A DNA stretch of 64,000 nt from Forficula auricularia (lineage: Eukaryota > Arthropoda > Insecta > Dermaptera > Forficulidae). Positions 24,631-35,270 of the stretch are shown here, one piece after another; the first letter of the stretch is position 1, and each line of letters begins with the position of its first letter. Under the pieces are notes generated by a model. The model did no database searches. It was not told the DNA's origin and was given only the letters and a program-made list of their open reading frames with translations. Both the position numbers and the translations under genes were made by a program. Where the stretch lies: positions 7,921,313-7,985,312 of the forward strand of contig JALMQS010000075.1 of NCBI GenBank assembly GCA_024734495.1, written 5' to 3'.

Positions 24631-26363
24631 AACGAGTCAGTGATTTAACACGAAATTCTCCTTGAATCTTTAGTTCTCCATCGAAATATTTACACCCTTT
24701 TTCGACTTTACAGATACTATTCTTATGAAATAAAATCAATATTTCACCAAAACAATCAACAAACCGTCGCTGTCAAATTTAAGATGAATTGAAGGGATTA
24801 ATTAGTCATTATTCTTTCGTTTGATAAAAAAACTGTTCTGTGATACATTATCCCAAAGACTTACACACTAAAACCTTCAAACGTTTTTAAATACCCTTAA
24901 TTCCAATTCCTAAATGTTTCTTAAGTTCTCTCAATTTTTCTTTCTTTTTAAGATCCAAGAGTCAAAATTAACTTGTATTCTTTATTATTTATTATTTTTT
25001 AAAAACAACAAGGTTGAGTTATTTGTGTATTATTTTTTCCATATTTCTGAAAATTTGTACACAGTCTGCTCTTGTTGTATAATTTTAAACGTTAATAAAT
25101 TTCTTGTAAAATGAAACGATTTTTTTTGTTCTAATCCGACGTCTATAACCTGAAAAAAGTGTAGTTAAAGGCAAATTTAGTAAGTGCATAATTGCGTTTC
25201 CTTCCCTCCTATCAAAGAAAAAATAGTATTGATTATAGGTACTTAGTGTATTTTGTTTATAAATACTGAATAAAAATTCGTTTTAGATTTATTGACATGA
25301 ATCCTAGCTTTTAAGCACAAAGATTTTTAATTTTTTTTATAAACCCCTGTATTCCACTAATTAATTTTTCTTGGGACCTTTTCTCAATCATGCGTTCATA
25401 AAAACTTGTTAATGAAAACAGAAGGCACTAAACGAATGATTTTTAATAGTTTTGTTTCCATTATCAAAATATATAACATAGATATTTGGTTTAATTACTA
25501 GTAAAGATATTTAAGAAGTATTTATTATATTAGCAGGCAAAAAAGGACAAAATAAGAATTTAATCCTAATTATAAGCTCAAGCTAATTGCATTTTGGAAA
25601 TGTCTAACTATATATATATTTATTTGTATTTATGTTAATTTATAATTAACCCCGAGGGATAAATGGGATAATTAAATTAACCATTTACTTTTTAGTAATC
25701 ACATCCGTTCATCGAGGATTATCAAATGATTTAATTTTTAATTAATCATTTCTCTGATTGTGTTTATTGAACTTTTTGTAATTTGTCAAATATGAATCAA
25801 AAAAGAGCATTTTTTAATTGAAATATATATTTATAAACTTAATACGTTTAGTAATACTTGATTTTGAACTACCTCCATTCATTCATCTTTGATACTATAG
25901 TTTTGATGTCTAGATTTTTCATAATTTTTCTAATTTACTTGTTCCTTTTTACTTATTATATAAAATATCTCCAAAATTGACAATAGTCTAAAAGCACTTG
26001 TTCGTATTTGATCACAAAAGTTAAGGCAATGTTTGGAACACTAATTACAGTCCGTACACTTTCCGCCGTGTTCTTTATATTTCAGTGTAATTTATTTGGG
26101 AGGCCAAACGATGAATATTATTTGCACTTAGAATTTCAAATACTATGTATAAATCTGTAGAAGAACGATCACTTTAAACGTTGGTTAAAATATTAATCTT
26201 GAGAATATAAATGGAAATTATACATGTCATCTACCCTTAATATAAGGATAAATTATGAAAGGTATAGTCAATCTCAAAAGTGAGGTAAATTGACTAAATT
26301 TACCTTACCAATAAATTATAGAACTAAAGTTAGTTATGCAGTTAAAACCCATATTATCTAATT

Positions 26364-26614
26364 CAGTGGCGTAGTCAGAAAATTTTCATGGGTGTTCAAT
26401 CCACAAAGCAAAATATTTAGTGGGAATTTTTTTTATTAAAACAAATAGCTACTTCAAGAAATAAAAAAAGTACATAATTCATGAGTAAACATATGAAATA
26501 TATTTAATTACGGTGAGTTTGCCATAAGAAACGGTTTGTCGTTGCCGTTACTCATCCCATGAGCCCTACCCTTGGGGGGGGGGGGGGGGTGTGACCCCCC
26601 CCCCTGGCTACGCT
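26364..26614. mobile_element. MITE with CAGTGGCGTAG ends and G/C run
   Basis: It starts CAGTGGCGTAGTCAG and ends CTGGCTACGCT, an imperfect terminal inverted repeat. Near the right end a 16-base G run (26574-26589) is followed after GTGA by a 10-base C run, which would form a strong hairpin. This type of element is common in insect genomes. No coding capacity. Confidence 0.6.
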
Positions 26615-26884
26615 CTTGATATAATTATTAGTTAGAAACAAAAAAGTATTTTACCTATATATTTTTTAAAAGATTTCATTTCAATTGCAGCAATCTATTA
26701 TTATCTATCATTTGTTCAACTCAGCCCTTTTCTGTGATTCTTCGGCCAAACCTCGAAAATATCCATTTTCTTATTATGTGTTTAGCTTCGAATTACTGAT
26801 CACTGTCATATAATTCAACAAATATGCTTATTGACGAAAGTTTTGATATGAAAAATGTTTTCGAAATATGTTAAAGGTTATAGT

Positions 26885-27085
26885 TTTTTTTTATATGTTT
26901 TGCTTTGGGTACTAGGCCTGTTTAGCCAGTTTCTATTGAGTATGATAGTTTCATCATGGGTTACTACTGTTAATTAGAGAGCCGAGTTTTAGCCGGTCAA
27001 TTTTTATTCTGCGCGTGCAAGGTCTGAACTTCTCATCAAGACAATGATGCAGAAGCTCTAGCGCGCGCAGCCACTCGTCCCCCAT
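26885..27085 (-). repeat. tRNA-derived SINE-like repeat (copy 2)
   Basis: On the - strand from about 27083 it reads GGGGGACGAGTGGCTGCGCG, resembling a class II tRNA head (GAGTGGCTG). A B-box-like AGAAGTTCAGACCTTG follows near 27029-27044. Its body aligns with 18605-18840. The tRNA source cannot be fixed by eye. Confidence 0.5.
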
Positions 27086-27153
27086 AGCTATTTTTAATAA
27101 TAATTGATAATGATATCATGAAATGTCAATTAATTCTTCTTATTTAGAAAAAA

Positions 27154-27446
27154 GGGGCGACTGTGGGTCAGTGGTTAGAGTGTCGGGCCACTGGCCTGAA
27201 ATACTCTGGTTCGAGACTGAGTCTCAGCAGATATTTGCAGTCGCCTCCTCTTGGAAAGCAATGGCAAGCTACCAAGAGTATACTAGTAATTCCCTAGTAA
27301 CCTCTCCAAACTAGCGGTTCGATACCGGCGTTAAAAAGTAGGTCCCGTATATCTGTGTAAAACAACTAAACACACTCAGCACAGATATATGTGGCGAGGA
27401 GCCGAAACGTCAGGGAGACCTGATATGGCACTTAAAGAAGAAGATT
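27154..27446 (+). mobile_element. tRNA-derived SINE
   Basis: The head (27157-27225) has an A-box TGGGTCAGTGG (27164-27174) followed by TTAGAG, and a B-box GGTTCGAGACT (27208-27218), the internal RNA polymerase III promoter of a tRNA-type SINE. The body contains AGCAATGGCAAGCTACCAAG. The tail has GGCGAGGAGCCGAAACGTCA, a short AGG-GAGA-CCT hairpin and an AAAGAAGAAGA end. It is in the same orientation as Tet and looks fairly intact, so it may be recent. Confidence 0.7.
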
Positions 27447-27833
27447 TAGAAAAAATGTAATAATTCTTAAAGAGTAGAGTCGTTGTAACTCTAGTAGAAA
27501 TACAGTTTCAACTCTCAAAATTACTTTTGAGGCGATTTCCGCTGATTTTTAAAGTCCCCAATCCAAGAATTATCTAATTGCTACATTTTGCTTAACTTCT
27601 GAGATATTTTATAGATTTATCATAACAAGGTCGTTATTAATTGCCTATGCAAGTCCCCGTTTATCTACGTAGTTGTGTATATCTGTTTCTTGAGTGTCTC
27701 AAGTGTATCAATTGATTCGCCCGCAATTGGTAAATTGGTGTCCGGGAGGGCATAGAGATGGTAGAGGGGCAGAGAGAGGATCTCGAGACCAAGCCTGCCC
27801 TAATGGCCTGGTATTTCTGTCCTCCTGTTCCAG

Positions 27834-27890
27834 ATCTCAGGAAGGGACCCAAATAAAATCGACTCGAACGGACAACTTGCTCCGGCAATG
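27834..27890 (+). CDS. Tet: Tet exon B (57 nt)
   Basis: The acceptor TCCTCCTGTTCCAG is strong and the donor is ATG|GTAAGA at 27891. The 19 codons (residues 36-54, ISGRDPNKIDSNGQLAPAM) are in phase 0 at both ends. It can therefore be skipped without shifting the frame and may be alternatively spliced. A GC-richer stretch precedes it (27700-27833). No domain is recognised. Its status rests on splice signals, phase and composition. Confidence 0.6.
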
Positions 27891-28849
27891 GTAAGATTCA
27901 TCTTTATCTTTTTCATTCTCTTATCATTTGTCATCTCAATTGTTTTCAATTTTCATTTTAGTTCATATGAGTAGGGTTTTTTTTGTCTTTTCTATGGTGC
28001 CGAATAATTGTTGTCATTTGTTTTGTTGAATGTTTTTATTTCTCTTCATTTTGATTTAAAATATGGAATCTAATTTATTTTATATCTTTATTTTTATTTT
28101 AATGGATGTTTGTTTTCGTGTTGCTTCTGGAATGTTTTAGTATATGCATATATATACTATCGAACATAAATGTATACGTAACTACACTACACACCATACA
28201 TATGAATGATTCATTTCATTAAAAATCTCAATCTTTTTGGCTCTTTTTTTATCCTCTCTCGCTTGATTTCAAATGTAAAAAAAACTAATCTGGTATTCTG
28301 GAAGGGTCCCAATCAAATAAAATAAAAGAAGAAATGCTGCGACCCAAATGAAAATGATCTCCGAGAAGAAATATTGACTTATGAAATAGATCCTCGCAAA
28401 TGTTCCATCCCCAAGAGCAAATAAAAAAAAATAAAAAAAAAAAGATAGCCCAATCAGAATTTAAAATGAGCGATTTAAAAAGTAAAATGAAAAAATAACC
28501 AAGGAAATATTTTGTAGAAATGTTTAAAGAAAGTCTTATTTTTTTAACTTCCTTATTCTTGTGAAACTTTTTAAAGTTGATCTGCATACAAAGCTTAAAT
28601 CAAGCTCTCCATGTTTCTTGCATTTTCATTATGGTCAGAATTGTAAGACTAATAATTATACACAAACTGTGTAGATTCATCTTAAGTTTTCATCCAAGTC
28701 TGCATTTTTGATATTTTGACGAATTTCCTTATATCGTAAATACACATAAACATAAATATTATTTGTCTTTATTCTATAAAATTTACCAATATTAATATTT
28801 TCAATAATTAGTAGAGATTGTGTTGTTGGTGCAAGGTGAAACATCTTTA

Positions 28850-29141
28850 ATAAAGATAAAAGTAAATAAATATTTTATGAAATATTCATTTACTATGAGT
28901 TGGGTTTTCTAGATCACTTGTTACAGGTTAAAAAATAAAAGAGGTAAATTTTTTCAATATATATATTTCGGGCTACAACCCATATGTACTTCCTGAGGAT
29001 GGATTGATAGCCCGAAATATATATATTGAAAAAATTTACCTCTTATTTTTTTAATTTTTAACGTGAAACAAGTGACCTAGAAAACCTAACTCATAGTAAA
29101 TGAATATTTCATAAAATATTTATTTTCTTTTATCTTTATTA
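28850..29141. repeat. foldback element, 130-bp arms
   Basis: Arms 28850-28985 and 29015-29141 are near-perfect reverse complements, including AATATTTTATGAAATATTCA, TTTACTATGAGTT, TTTTCTAGATCACTTGTT and AGAGGTAAATTTTTTCAATA. The loop has CCCATATGTACTTCCTGAGG and closes with TTTCGGGCTA / TAGCCCGAAA. Related to 163-482 and 15371-15645, and the least diverged of the three. Confidence 0.8.
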
Positions 29142-29179
29142 ATATTTTCGCCTGGTGAGTTTCATATTTTTAGAAATTT

Positions 29180-30935
29180 CTAAAGAATGACTAGGAAACT
29201 ACATCTAGTCTGAAACTTGCATGAGTTCTAGTATATTAATCTCGCATCCACACTTGTTTAGTATAATTCAAGCTTAATATGTTTGAACCGAGACAAATGA
29301 AAATTGCGAATGATTTTAATGGTTTGTTTACTTGTTTAACAACTACGAAATAACTTAAATTTTCATTATTTATTTATCAAAAACATTCTACATACACACA
29401 AATAAATAAATGAAACAGACATAATTTTTAGAAAATCCCCAAGAAATCACATTTCAGTTTAAAAGTTGCATGTATTCTAGTATTTGAAACTTACACCAAC
29501 ACTCGCATAGTGTAATTCAGACTAAGTTTTATAAAAGTTCCCTCAAATCTACTTGCAAATAGACAATTTCGAATCTTACAATAAGACTCGCATGGATTTT
29601 CTATTTGACTGCAAGTCGACTTAAATGAAAACTTGCATGAAACTTGTATAATATAATTCGGAATTGAGATTAATTTTCGTTAACTCCTGCCTAAACTGCC
29701 AACACCATAAGCTGCATAATATGCATATTATACACCCTCAAGGGTAAATCTGTTATTATTCTAAAAGGGTTGCACTTTCTTTTGTAAATTGGATGAATAG
29801 AAAAATGTAATTTTATTTAATATTCCATTTAATAATAATTCATGAAAATTTGAAAACTATTTAATATTTCTTTCTTCAATTTTTTTTTGTTTGTATTTGT
29901 TGAACAAAACAAAACAAAAATATATAGGTATATATAACACGTTAGAAGTTTAGAAAGAAAAGTTTTAATCAAAAGTTTGGGCAATTTCTCCAGTAATTTA
30001 TTATTTTCAATTTTAGTTATTAAAAAAGTTTTGAAATAAAATTTTTGTAAATAACGACGCCATAGATTTTCCAACAAATGATTCTTTTTTATTTATGTGC
30101 TAGCCTTTTTCTTCATCATATAAAATCATATTAAAAATTGCTATAAATCGAAATTCATAGGAATTATTTCAACCTTAAACTTGGATATTTCTTTTTATAG
30201 CCGATTAGTCACTGATAATTTAAAATGCATTTGATCCCAGTAATTTAATATTTTCAAAATTGAAATCATTCTTTTAATTAATCTAACTTAAGTGATTTTT
30301 TTTCTTATTACTAAATGCTTTAAACTCACAAACTATACATTTGAATTTTAAGTATTGAGATTCCTTATTTAATAATTTAGTCTGTAATGAAATTGTATGG
30401 TAGTACAGCATTTCGCTTGCGTAGGTCCTTTCACAGTGACAATGCATTTTTCATAAGATCTCTAAACTTGGGTCTAGTCCTAGATTATATATATAAAAGA
30501 TCCATGAAAGGGCTGAGCGATAAGGCTATGTATTTAATTTCGATGGTCTTTAATTTTTCAACAGACACACAGCTCTAATTAAATTGACCCTTCAAAACTT
30601 GATATAAATTTAAGGAAATTAAGTGCTCAAATACTGAATATTTTAATATTGTAATATTATGTCATCACAGAGCGACGATTTTTCACATCACTTTTTTCTG
30701 AGTAACCAAGGTATACATTTTTTATTGCTTAAAATAGCAATATTATACTTGAATCCTTGGCCAAAAGAAGTTTAGTATCAAGATTAGTCGAAACAAATCG
30801 CATGCATTTGGCGGAGTTAAGGGAAACTACTTCTATTCAGAAACTTCCATGGCCACTGACTAGTATATTAAACTTGGGTCCACACTTGCATAATGTAATT
30901 CATGTTTAATGAATCAAGTCAAATGAGAATTGCGA
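29180..30935. repeat. dispersed diverged direct repeats
   Basis: Related blocks occur at about 29195-29330, 29455-29540, 29595-29665 and 30835-30955. They share TAGTATATTAA(T/A)CT, CCACACTTG, (A/T)TAGTGTAATTCA-like and AATTGCGAATGATTTTAATG. The first and last match best. Function unknown. Confidence 0.45.
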
Positions 30936-31079
30936 ATGATTTTAATGTTGTTGTTGTTTTTTAATTGTTTTTTTTTTTTAATTTTGAACAGGTTGTGTTC
31001 AGCTGTTTCCCTTCGTATTAATTAGCATGTTGGTATTCGGTTGATTTCAAGTGTTTTGTTTAGTTGTTGAACAACTCTG

Positions 31080-31270
31080 AAACAACTGTTAAATGTTTCC
31101 TGCCCCCCTCGCCTCACTTAACCCACCCGTACCTCTGATCTCTGAACCCCACAGCCCCTTGACGTCGCCGTCGCCGTCGGTGTCGTCGACGTTCACTTTT
31201 ACAAGTCTCTCTCCAATTCTCTACCATCCTTATTCCCCCAACCTTTGATTTCGTTTTTATCATGGCTGAG
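31080..31270 (+). promoter_or_regulatory. possible alternative first exon/promoter of Tet
   Basis: A pyrimidine- and CpG-rich patch (31095-31200, with GACGTCGCCGTCGCCGTCGG) is followed by ATGGCTGAG (31262-31270) and then GT. If this is a donor (GAG|GTACTA, weak), the phase is 0 and it would join in frame to the exon at 33951, giving a short isoform starting Met-Ala-Glu that skips exons A and B. Drosophila Tet is known to have a short isoform without the CXXC finger from an internal promoter. This is inference; the donor is weak and there is no transcript evidence. Confidence 0.3.
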
Positions 31271-31484
31271 GTACTATCAAAGAAGAAGAAAAAATGAAAG
31301 AAACTTTAGTAATTGAAAACTTCTATTTTCTAGTTTCTTGTTTAATAAAATAAAATGTGATGTTCTAGAGAGAAATAGATAAATATTTTCATTTTATAGA
31401 AAATGTATAAAAACATTATTGATTGACTGTAGGGGAATTGATTAAAAACAGATCTTTTAATAGTTAGCACATTTTTCACAAAGA

Positions 31485-31742
31485 CATATCGTCGCCTTAG
31501 AGTAAACCAGCTAACTCACAACAAGGAAATTTTACAGGGGAGAGAAAAAACAAACAAAATTTAATATTGTTGTTATGGAAAAAACTATTTTTCACATTTT
31601 TTTTTCTACAACTTACGATCGTAATTTTAAGTAGCAGTTTTACTTGGACAAAGCTGCATCTCTTTTTCTTTCGAACGGTATTAATATGTCATAAATGATA
31701 AAAAGTGGAGTTAGCAGGTTTACACTCTAAGCTGACGATATT
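31485..31742. repeat. inverted repeat, about 258 bp
   Basis: The ends ATATCGTCGCCTTAGAGT with AAACCAGCTAACTC (31487-31520), and GAGTTAGCAGGTTT with ACTCTAAGCTGACGATAT (31710-31742), are imperfect reverse complements. The interior is AT-rich and non-coding. Probable MITE. Confidence 0.55.
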
Positions 31743-32469
31743 ATAGTGTTGTCTTATCATTTGTTAGATACGTCAAAATATCCACCTTCGTACCAGACAC
31801 TGAAAAACTTGTAGCAGGTATTTTTTTACGCCAACATAAAAAATCGCAGAAAGTCGACTTTTGGTGAATTTAATTAAGTAATAATATGTTCTAAATAGAA
31901 TACAATTCCTAGAGAGAGCCGCGTAAAAGCGGGAGGTCTCGTATGGGATCCGATCACGATGCTCACTGCTTGGAGCTACCCCAGAAATGTCAAAAATAAT
32001 TCAACCGATTCATAGTTGAGAAAACTAAAATAGAAAATGGGCTTCAAGTAGGAAAAATTCTAGTTACGCGAATATCTAGAGAAAATTTACTTCCTGATGG
32101 TAACTTCCAAAGCTTTATGAAATAAGAAAAATAACTAATTATTATATTTGAGACAATTTTTAAATCTTTCCTTAGACCCAAAACATTAACTGAAGAAAAC
32201 TTTTAGGTGCCTTTAGGTTAACCAGGCTATTTCGACTTACTATTTTTTCTCTTATTAAGTATTTTCTTGACTTTTTAAATTGATCATTATCATTTAAAAT
32301 CGATTTCGACTAGTAAATAACTAGAAGTAATTCCGATTATTCATTTCTTATATAGCGAGGCCATCACTTTTTTTAACTGGAGACTTTCACATGTTTGTAG
32401 TTATATGTAATATGTTTGTATATAGATATAATAATTTCTTTATTAGCTATTTTTTCAGCTATACATATA

Positions 32470-32660
32470 CATTAATAATATTCAATACAATAATACAAAT
32501 AATGTAACAATACAATGCAATATAAAACATTACAATAATAATGTACAACAATAATAGAATAGAATACAAATATTATAACAATAATACCCATACAATACTA
32601 TACCATACAAATACTATAACAATAATATACAATACAAACATTATAATAATAATACAGCAA
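32470..32660. repeat. ACAATAATA-type simple repeat
   Basis: Low-complexity AT-rich DNA dominated by ACAAT, AATAAT and ATACAA words. It gives a spurious reading frame. Confidence 0.8.
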
Positions 32661-33289
32661 ATAACACACAGTGTACCGCAACTTAGCATTATCATTTTGG
32701 TGGAGATATCACAAGAAGATCATCTTTTCGAAATTACAGATGTAAGAGTAGTTTACTGTTTAAGTCATTGTCGAAAAAATGGCTCAAAAAATGAATTAGA
32801 AAAGAAGTAAGATAATAGGAGTAGATAAAAATAAAATAATTATTTATTAATATGGTTGAATTTATAATTATTCTAATCCAAGGGCTGTCGATAGCCAACT
32901 ACTAATATTCTAAAAAAAAATCTAAGTATCTCCCTATACTATTTTCCCAATTGTATATTTTTTTTCAAATAGATAAATAAGAATTCTTTAATTTCTTCTA
33001 TTGGAAATGAAATATTTATATTGATAATATAACCATTCTCCAGTCCGTATTCTCATTTAATCTCGAAATAGTTTTCTTAAGCTTCTGATTTTTCCATCTA
33101 CTTTTACCGTTTTCTTAAACACCGGGTTTTGAATGTTCATTATCCAATACAGTAAATTGTCTAACAATTGAAGCAGTCAAATCGTCCTCGTTGTCTATCA
33201 TCCAAATGGGAGGAGTTTCTTCGTTTCCCTTGGCGAATTATACTCCCTTCTGAGCCGAATGTTTTAAGGAAAGCTAGTATCAGAGCCGC

Positions 33290-33780
33290 CAACTTGAAAT
33301 ATTGATTGCGTTAGAGTGGAATTTCCCTGGACCGAAATTCGGGGGTTGCCCCGCGCACCCCCGCCTTTCTGCGGGATTGCGGCGGCGACGACGGCGGAGA
33401 CCCCCCGATGAGTCTTAATTGCTTTAAGGGGGTCGCCTCCCGCCCGCGATCACAGCACTTTCGATCTCTCATTTTAGTCATCCTCAGGTGAAAAACGGTT
33501 TCCGGTCTACCATTTATTTCCGGTGGTCTAATGACAACATTAGATTTGGCAACAAGGCGTATAAAGATATCAAGTTGCCATGTTGCCAGAACTGGTAATT
33601 GAACCTGGTCTGGATTCGACTCCCGGCCCCTTCAAGGGGTCGCAACACTAGAGGATGGGGTGAGAGGTAATTTTATCAAATTGCAAAGCCAGGCGCTCGA
33701 TGCCGCGACCATTTGCAACCCTTTGAGCGGAAATTTCTGCAGTAGCGGCAGCGTTACACGCACTTTGACGGGCTTAAAAA
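33290..33780. promoter_or_regulatory. CpG-rich island upstream of exon at 33951
   Basis: Roughly 33330-33450 is very GC-rich with more than ten CpGs in about 85 bases (GCGGCGGCGACGACGGCGGA among them), and 33590-33780 is moderately so. A TATAAA-like GCGTATAAAG is at 33557-33566 and a donor-like CTCAG|GTGAAA at 33487. In an AT-rich, CpG-poor background this is the best candidate internal promoter or conserved regulatory element for a short Tet isoform. No coding frame continues in phase into exon C. Confidence 0.45.
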
Positions 33781-33950
33781 GCCTTTTTGAATTTTTTCAC
33801 GAGGCTTACTCTAATCTCTTTACCACAATACTTTGAGATTATAATTATAAAACAGAGAGAGAGGCACAACATCAAAGTAATTTACAATCAGCTTGTCTTA
33901 AATTGAAGTAGAATTTAGTTAAATGAAAACATTTTATGATTTTTTCGCAG

Positions 33951-34062
33951 GCTCCTTCGACAGTTTTGCCATGGGCTCCTGGTGCGCAGACAACCCCTAT
34001 GGACCCCGCTGCGGGTTTCGCACCCCCCGGACCACGCTTCTGGAGCGCTGACCCCAACGCTG
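33951..34062 (+). CDS. Tet: Tet exon C
   Basis: The acceptor is TTTTTTCGCAG and the donor is CTG|GTGAGC at 34063. It encodes residues 55-91 in phase 0 and ends in phase 1 with a split Gly codon. The peptide is Pro/Ala/Gly-rich (begins APSTVLPWAPGA, contains FAPPGPRFWSADPNA). GC content is far above the flanks. No domain is recognised. A weak in-frame Met at its 17th codon could start a short isoform. Confidence 0.85.
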
Positions 34063-34603
34063 GTGAGCAAACCTCAATTATCAATTCACTGGAGGAGAAT
34101 TTAAATTGTAAACAAAAAAAACTTGAATAGTAGAAATGGAAAAGAACTGCATTGAAAAACCCATTGAACACAAATTAATCAACCCTGAGGAAATAATTTC
34201 TTAGTTTTAATTGTAAAAAAAAAATAAGAAAAAAATTCAAAATTAGCTGAGCTAACAGTCGACAAAAGAGAGTTTAGAATGTTAATTCCGAATAATCAAC
34301 TCGAACAATTTAACTGACAACTCACATCAAAAGCATTCATGTTAAAATAAAATTTCCATTTCGATTGGCATAATCAAAACGGTTGTCACTTGTCAGAGAA
34401 AAATATCAAAAATCGTTTGAAAGCATTTCGGACACATTTACGAAACAAATTAACAAATATTCAAAACCAATAAACAGGCTTTTTTATTAATTTTTTTTCT
34501 TTTTTTGTCAAGATAGATTCCTTCTCTTTAAAAATGCGAGTGAAGTAACTTTGATCAAAAAAAAAAAAAAATACTAAATTTTTATTTACGAACTTAAAAT
34601 AAT

Positions 34604-34846
34604 TTGACATTAATTACATTCGTCAATTCGTTTATCCCTATAAATTCTAGAGAGTGGAACTCGCTTCCCCCGCCCATCTTTCCGGGTACACTCAAAATTT
34701 GTCAAGATCCGCATCCACAGATACCTTCAACCCCGACCCAGTTCCTGAAATTTCTTCTTTTCAAGATGCAAGGGTTCACCCCGGACTTCAGAGGATTTAC
34801 CTTTTTGGTGCAACTAATTCTTGTATCACTTTCATATAAAAATTGA
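34604..34846 (+). pseudogene. possible LINE ORF2 carboxyl-terminal remnant
   Basis: The translation includes REWNSLPPPIFPGTLKI. It resembles the WNSLP motif near the end of many non-LTR retrotransposon reverse-transcriptase proteins. The frame then continues with unrelated residues, so at most a short decayed fragment remains. The region is GC-richer than its surroundings. The match is a short motif and could be chance. Confidence 0.3.
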
Positions 34847-34889
34847 TAATAACCTATTACATAATTTACGAATTCGAGCATATGTTGCA

Positions 34890-35270
34890 GTAAAACCCCG
34901 TTTTTTAGTAAGAACACGTTCTTACTAGTTAAAACGCGTTTCGCTGAATACCGAATAACTTTATTGCAACTAGAGTTTACTGATGTTGGTTGAGTTTGGT
35001 TCAAAGGTTCAGAATCTTCATTGTTGACCTTCAGCCTCATTTCGTATTTATTTCAAAAAATTTTAAACGAAAAATTCTAAAAATTATAAGAAAAGTTGTA
35101 GAGGATGTAATTTTTGACATTTTCGTTTAAAAAATTTTGAAAATAAACACACGAAATTAGGCGGGAGGTCAAAAATGAAGATTCTAGACCTTTGAACCAA
35201 ACTCAACCAACATCAGTAAACTCTAGTTGCCATAAAGGTTTTCAGCGAAACGCGTTTTTTACTCCAACAC
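34890..35270. repeat. inverted-repeat element, 165-bp arms
   Basis: Arms about 34900-35075 and 35105-35265 are reverse complements with few changes: AAAACGCGTTTCGCTGAA, GCAACTAGAGTTTACTGATG, TTGGTTGAGTTTGGTTCAAA and GAATCTTCATT appear in both. The loop is about 30 nt. It has high self-complementarity and no coding content, a foldback MITE. Confidence 0.75.

Larger units (their letters stand above)
7512..27833 (+). other. 20.3 kb Tet intron
   Basis: This is the longest intron seen. It holds many repeats listed separately (8272-8605, 8637-8850, 9525-9735, 10611-10920, 11041-11240, 12478-12717, 13334-13540, 15371-15645, 17750-17990, 18178-18495, 18605-18840, 19090-19335, 19990-20245, 20299-20831, 22490-22815, 26364-26614, 26885-27085, 27154-27446). 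It also holds GC islands near 13775, 21120 and 24470 that may be regulatory. Runs with nothing I can name are 7560-8270, 8860-9520, 9740-10600, 11250-12470, 14170-15360, 15650-17740, 21450-22480, 22820-24460 (except a 19-base C run at 23800-23818) and 24640-26360. Confidence 0.8.
27891..33950 (+). other. 6.1 kb Tet intron
   Basis: It contains the foldback at 28850-29141, diverged direct repeats at 29180-29680 and 30835-30935, an inverted repeat at 31485-31742, a microsatellite-like A/T run (32470-32660), a possible alternative first exon near 31262 and a CpG-rich island at 33290-33780. The stretches 27900-28840, 29700-30830 and 31750-32460 show nothing I can name. Confidence 0.7.

Noticed and set aside
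33408..33488. ATG-initiated frame in the CpG island ending at CAG|GTGAAA as an alternative first exon
   Set aside because: The donor would leave phase 2, which does not join in frame to the phase 0 start of the exon at 33951. It could still be untranslated.
33612..33623. B-box-like GGATTCGACTCC
   Set aside because: No A-box at suitable distance and no acceptor stem, so not a tRNA gene.
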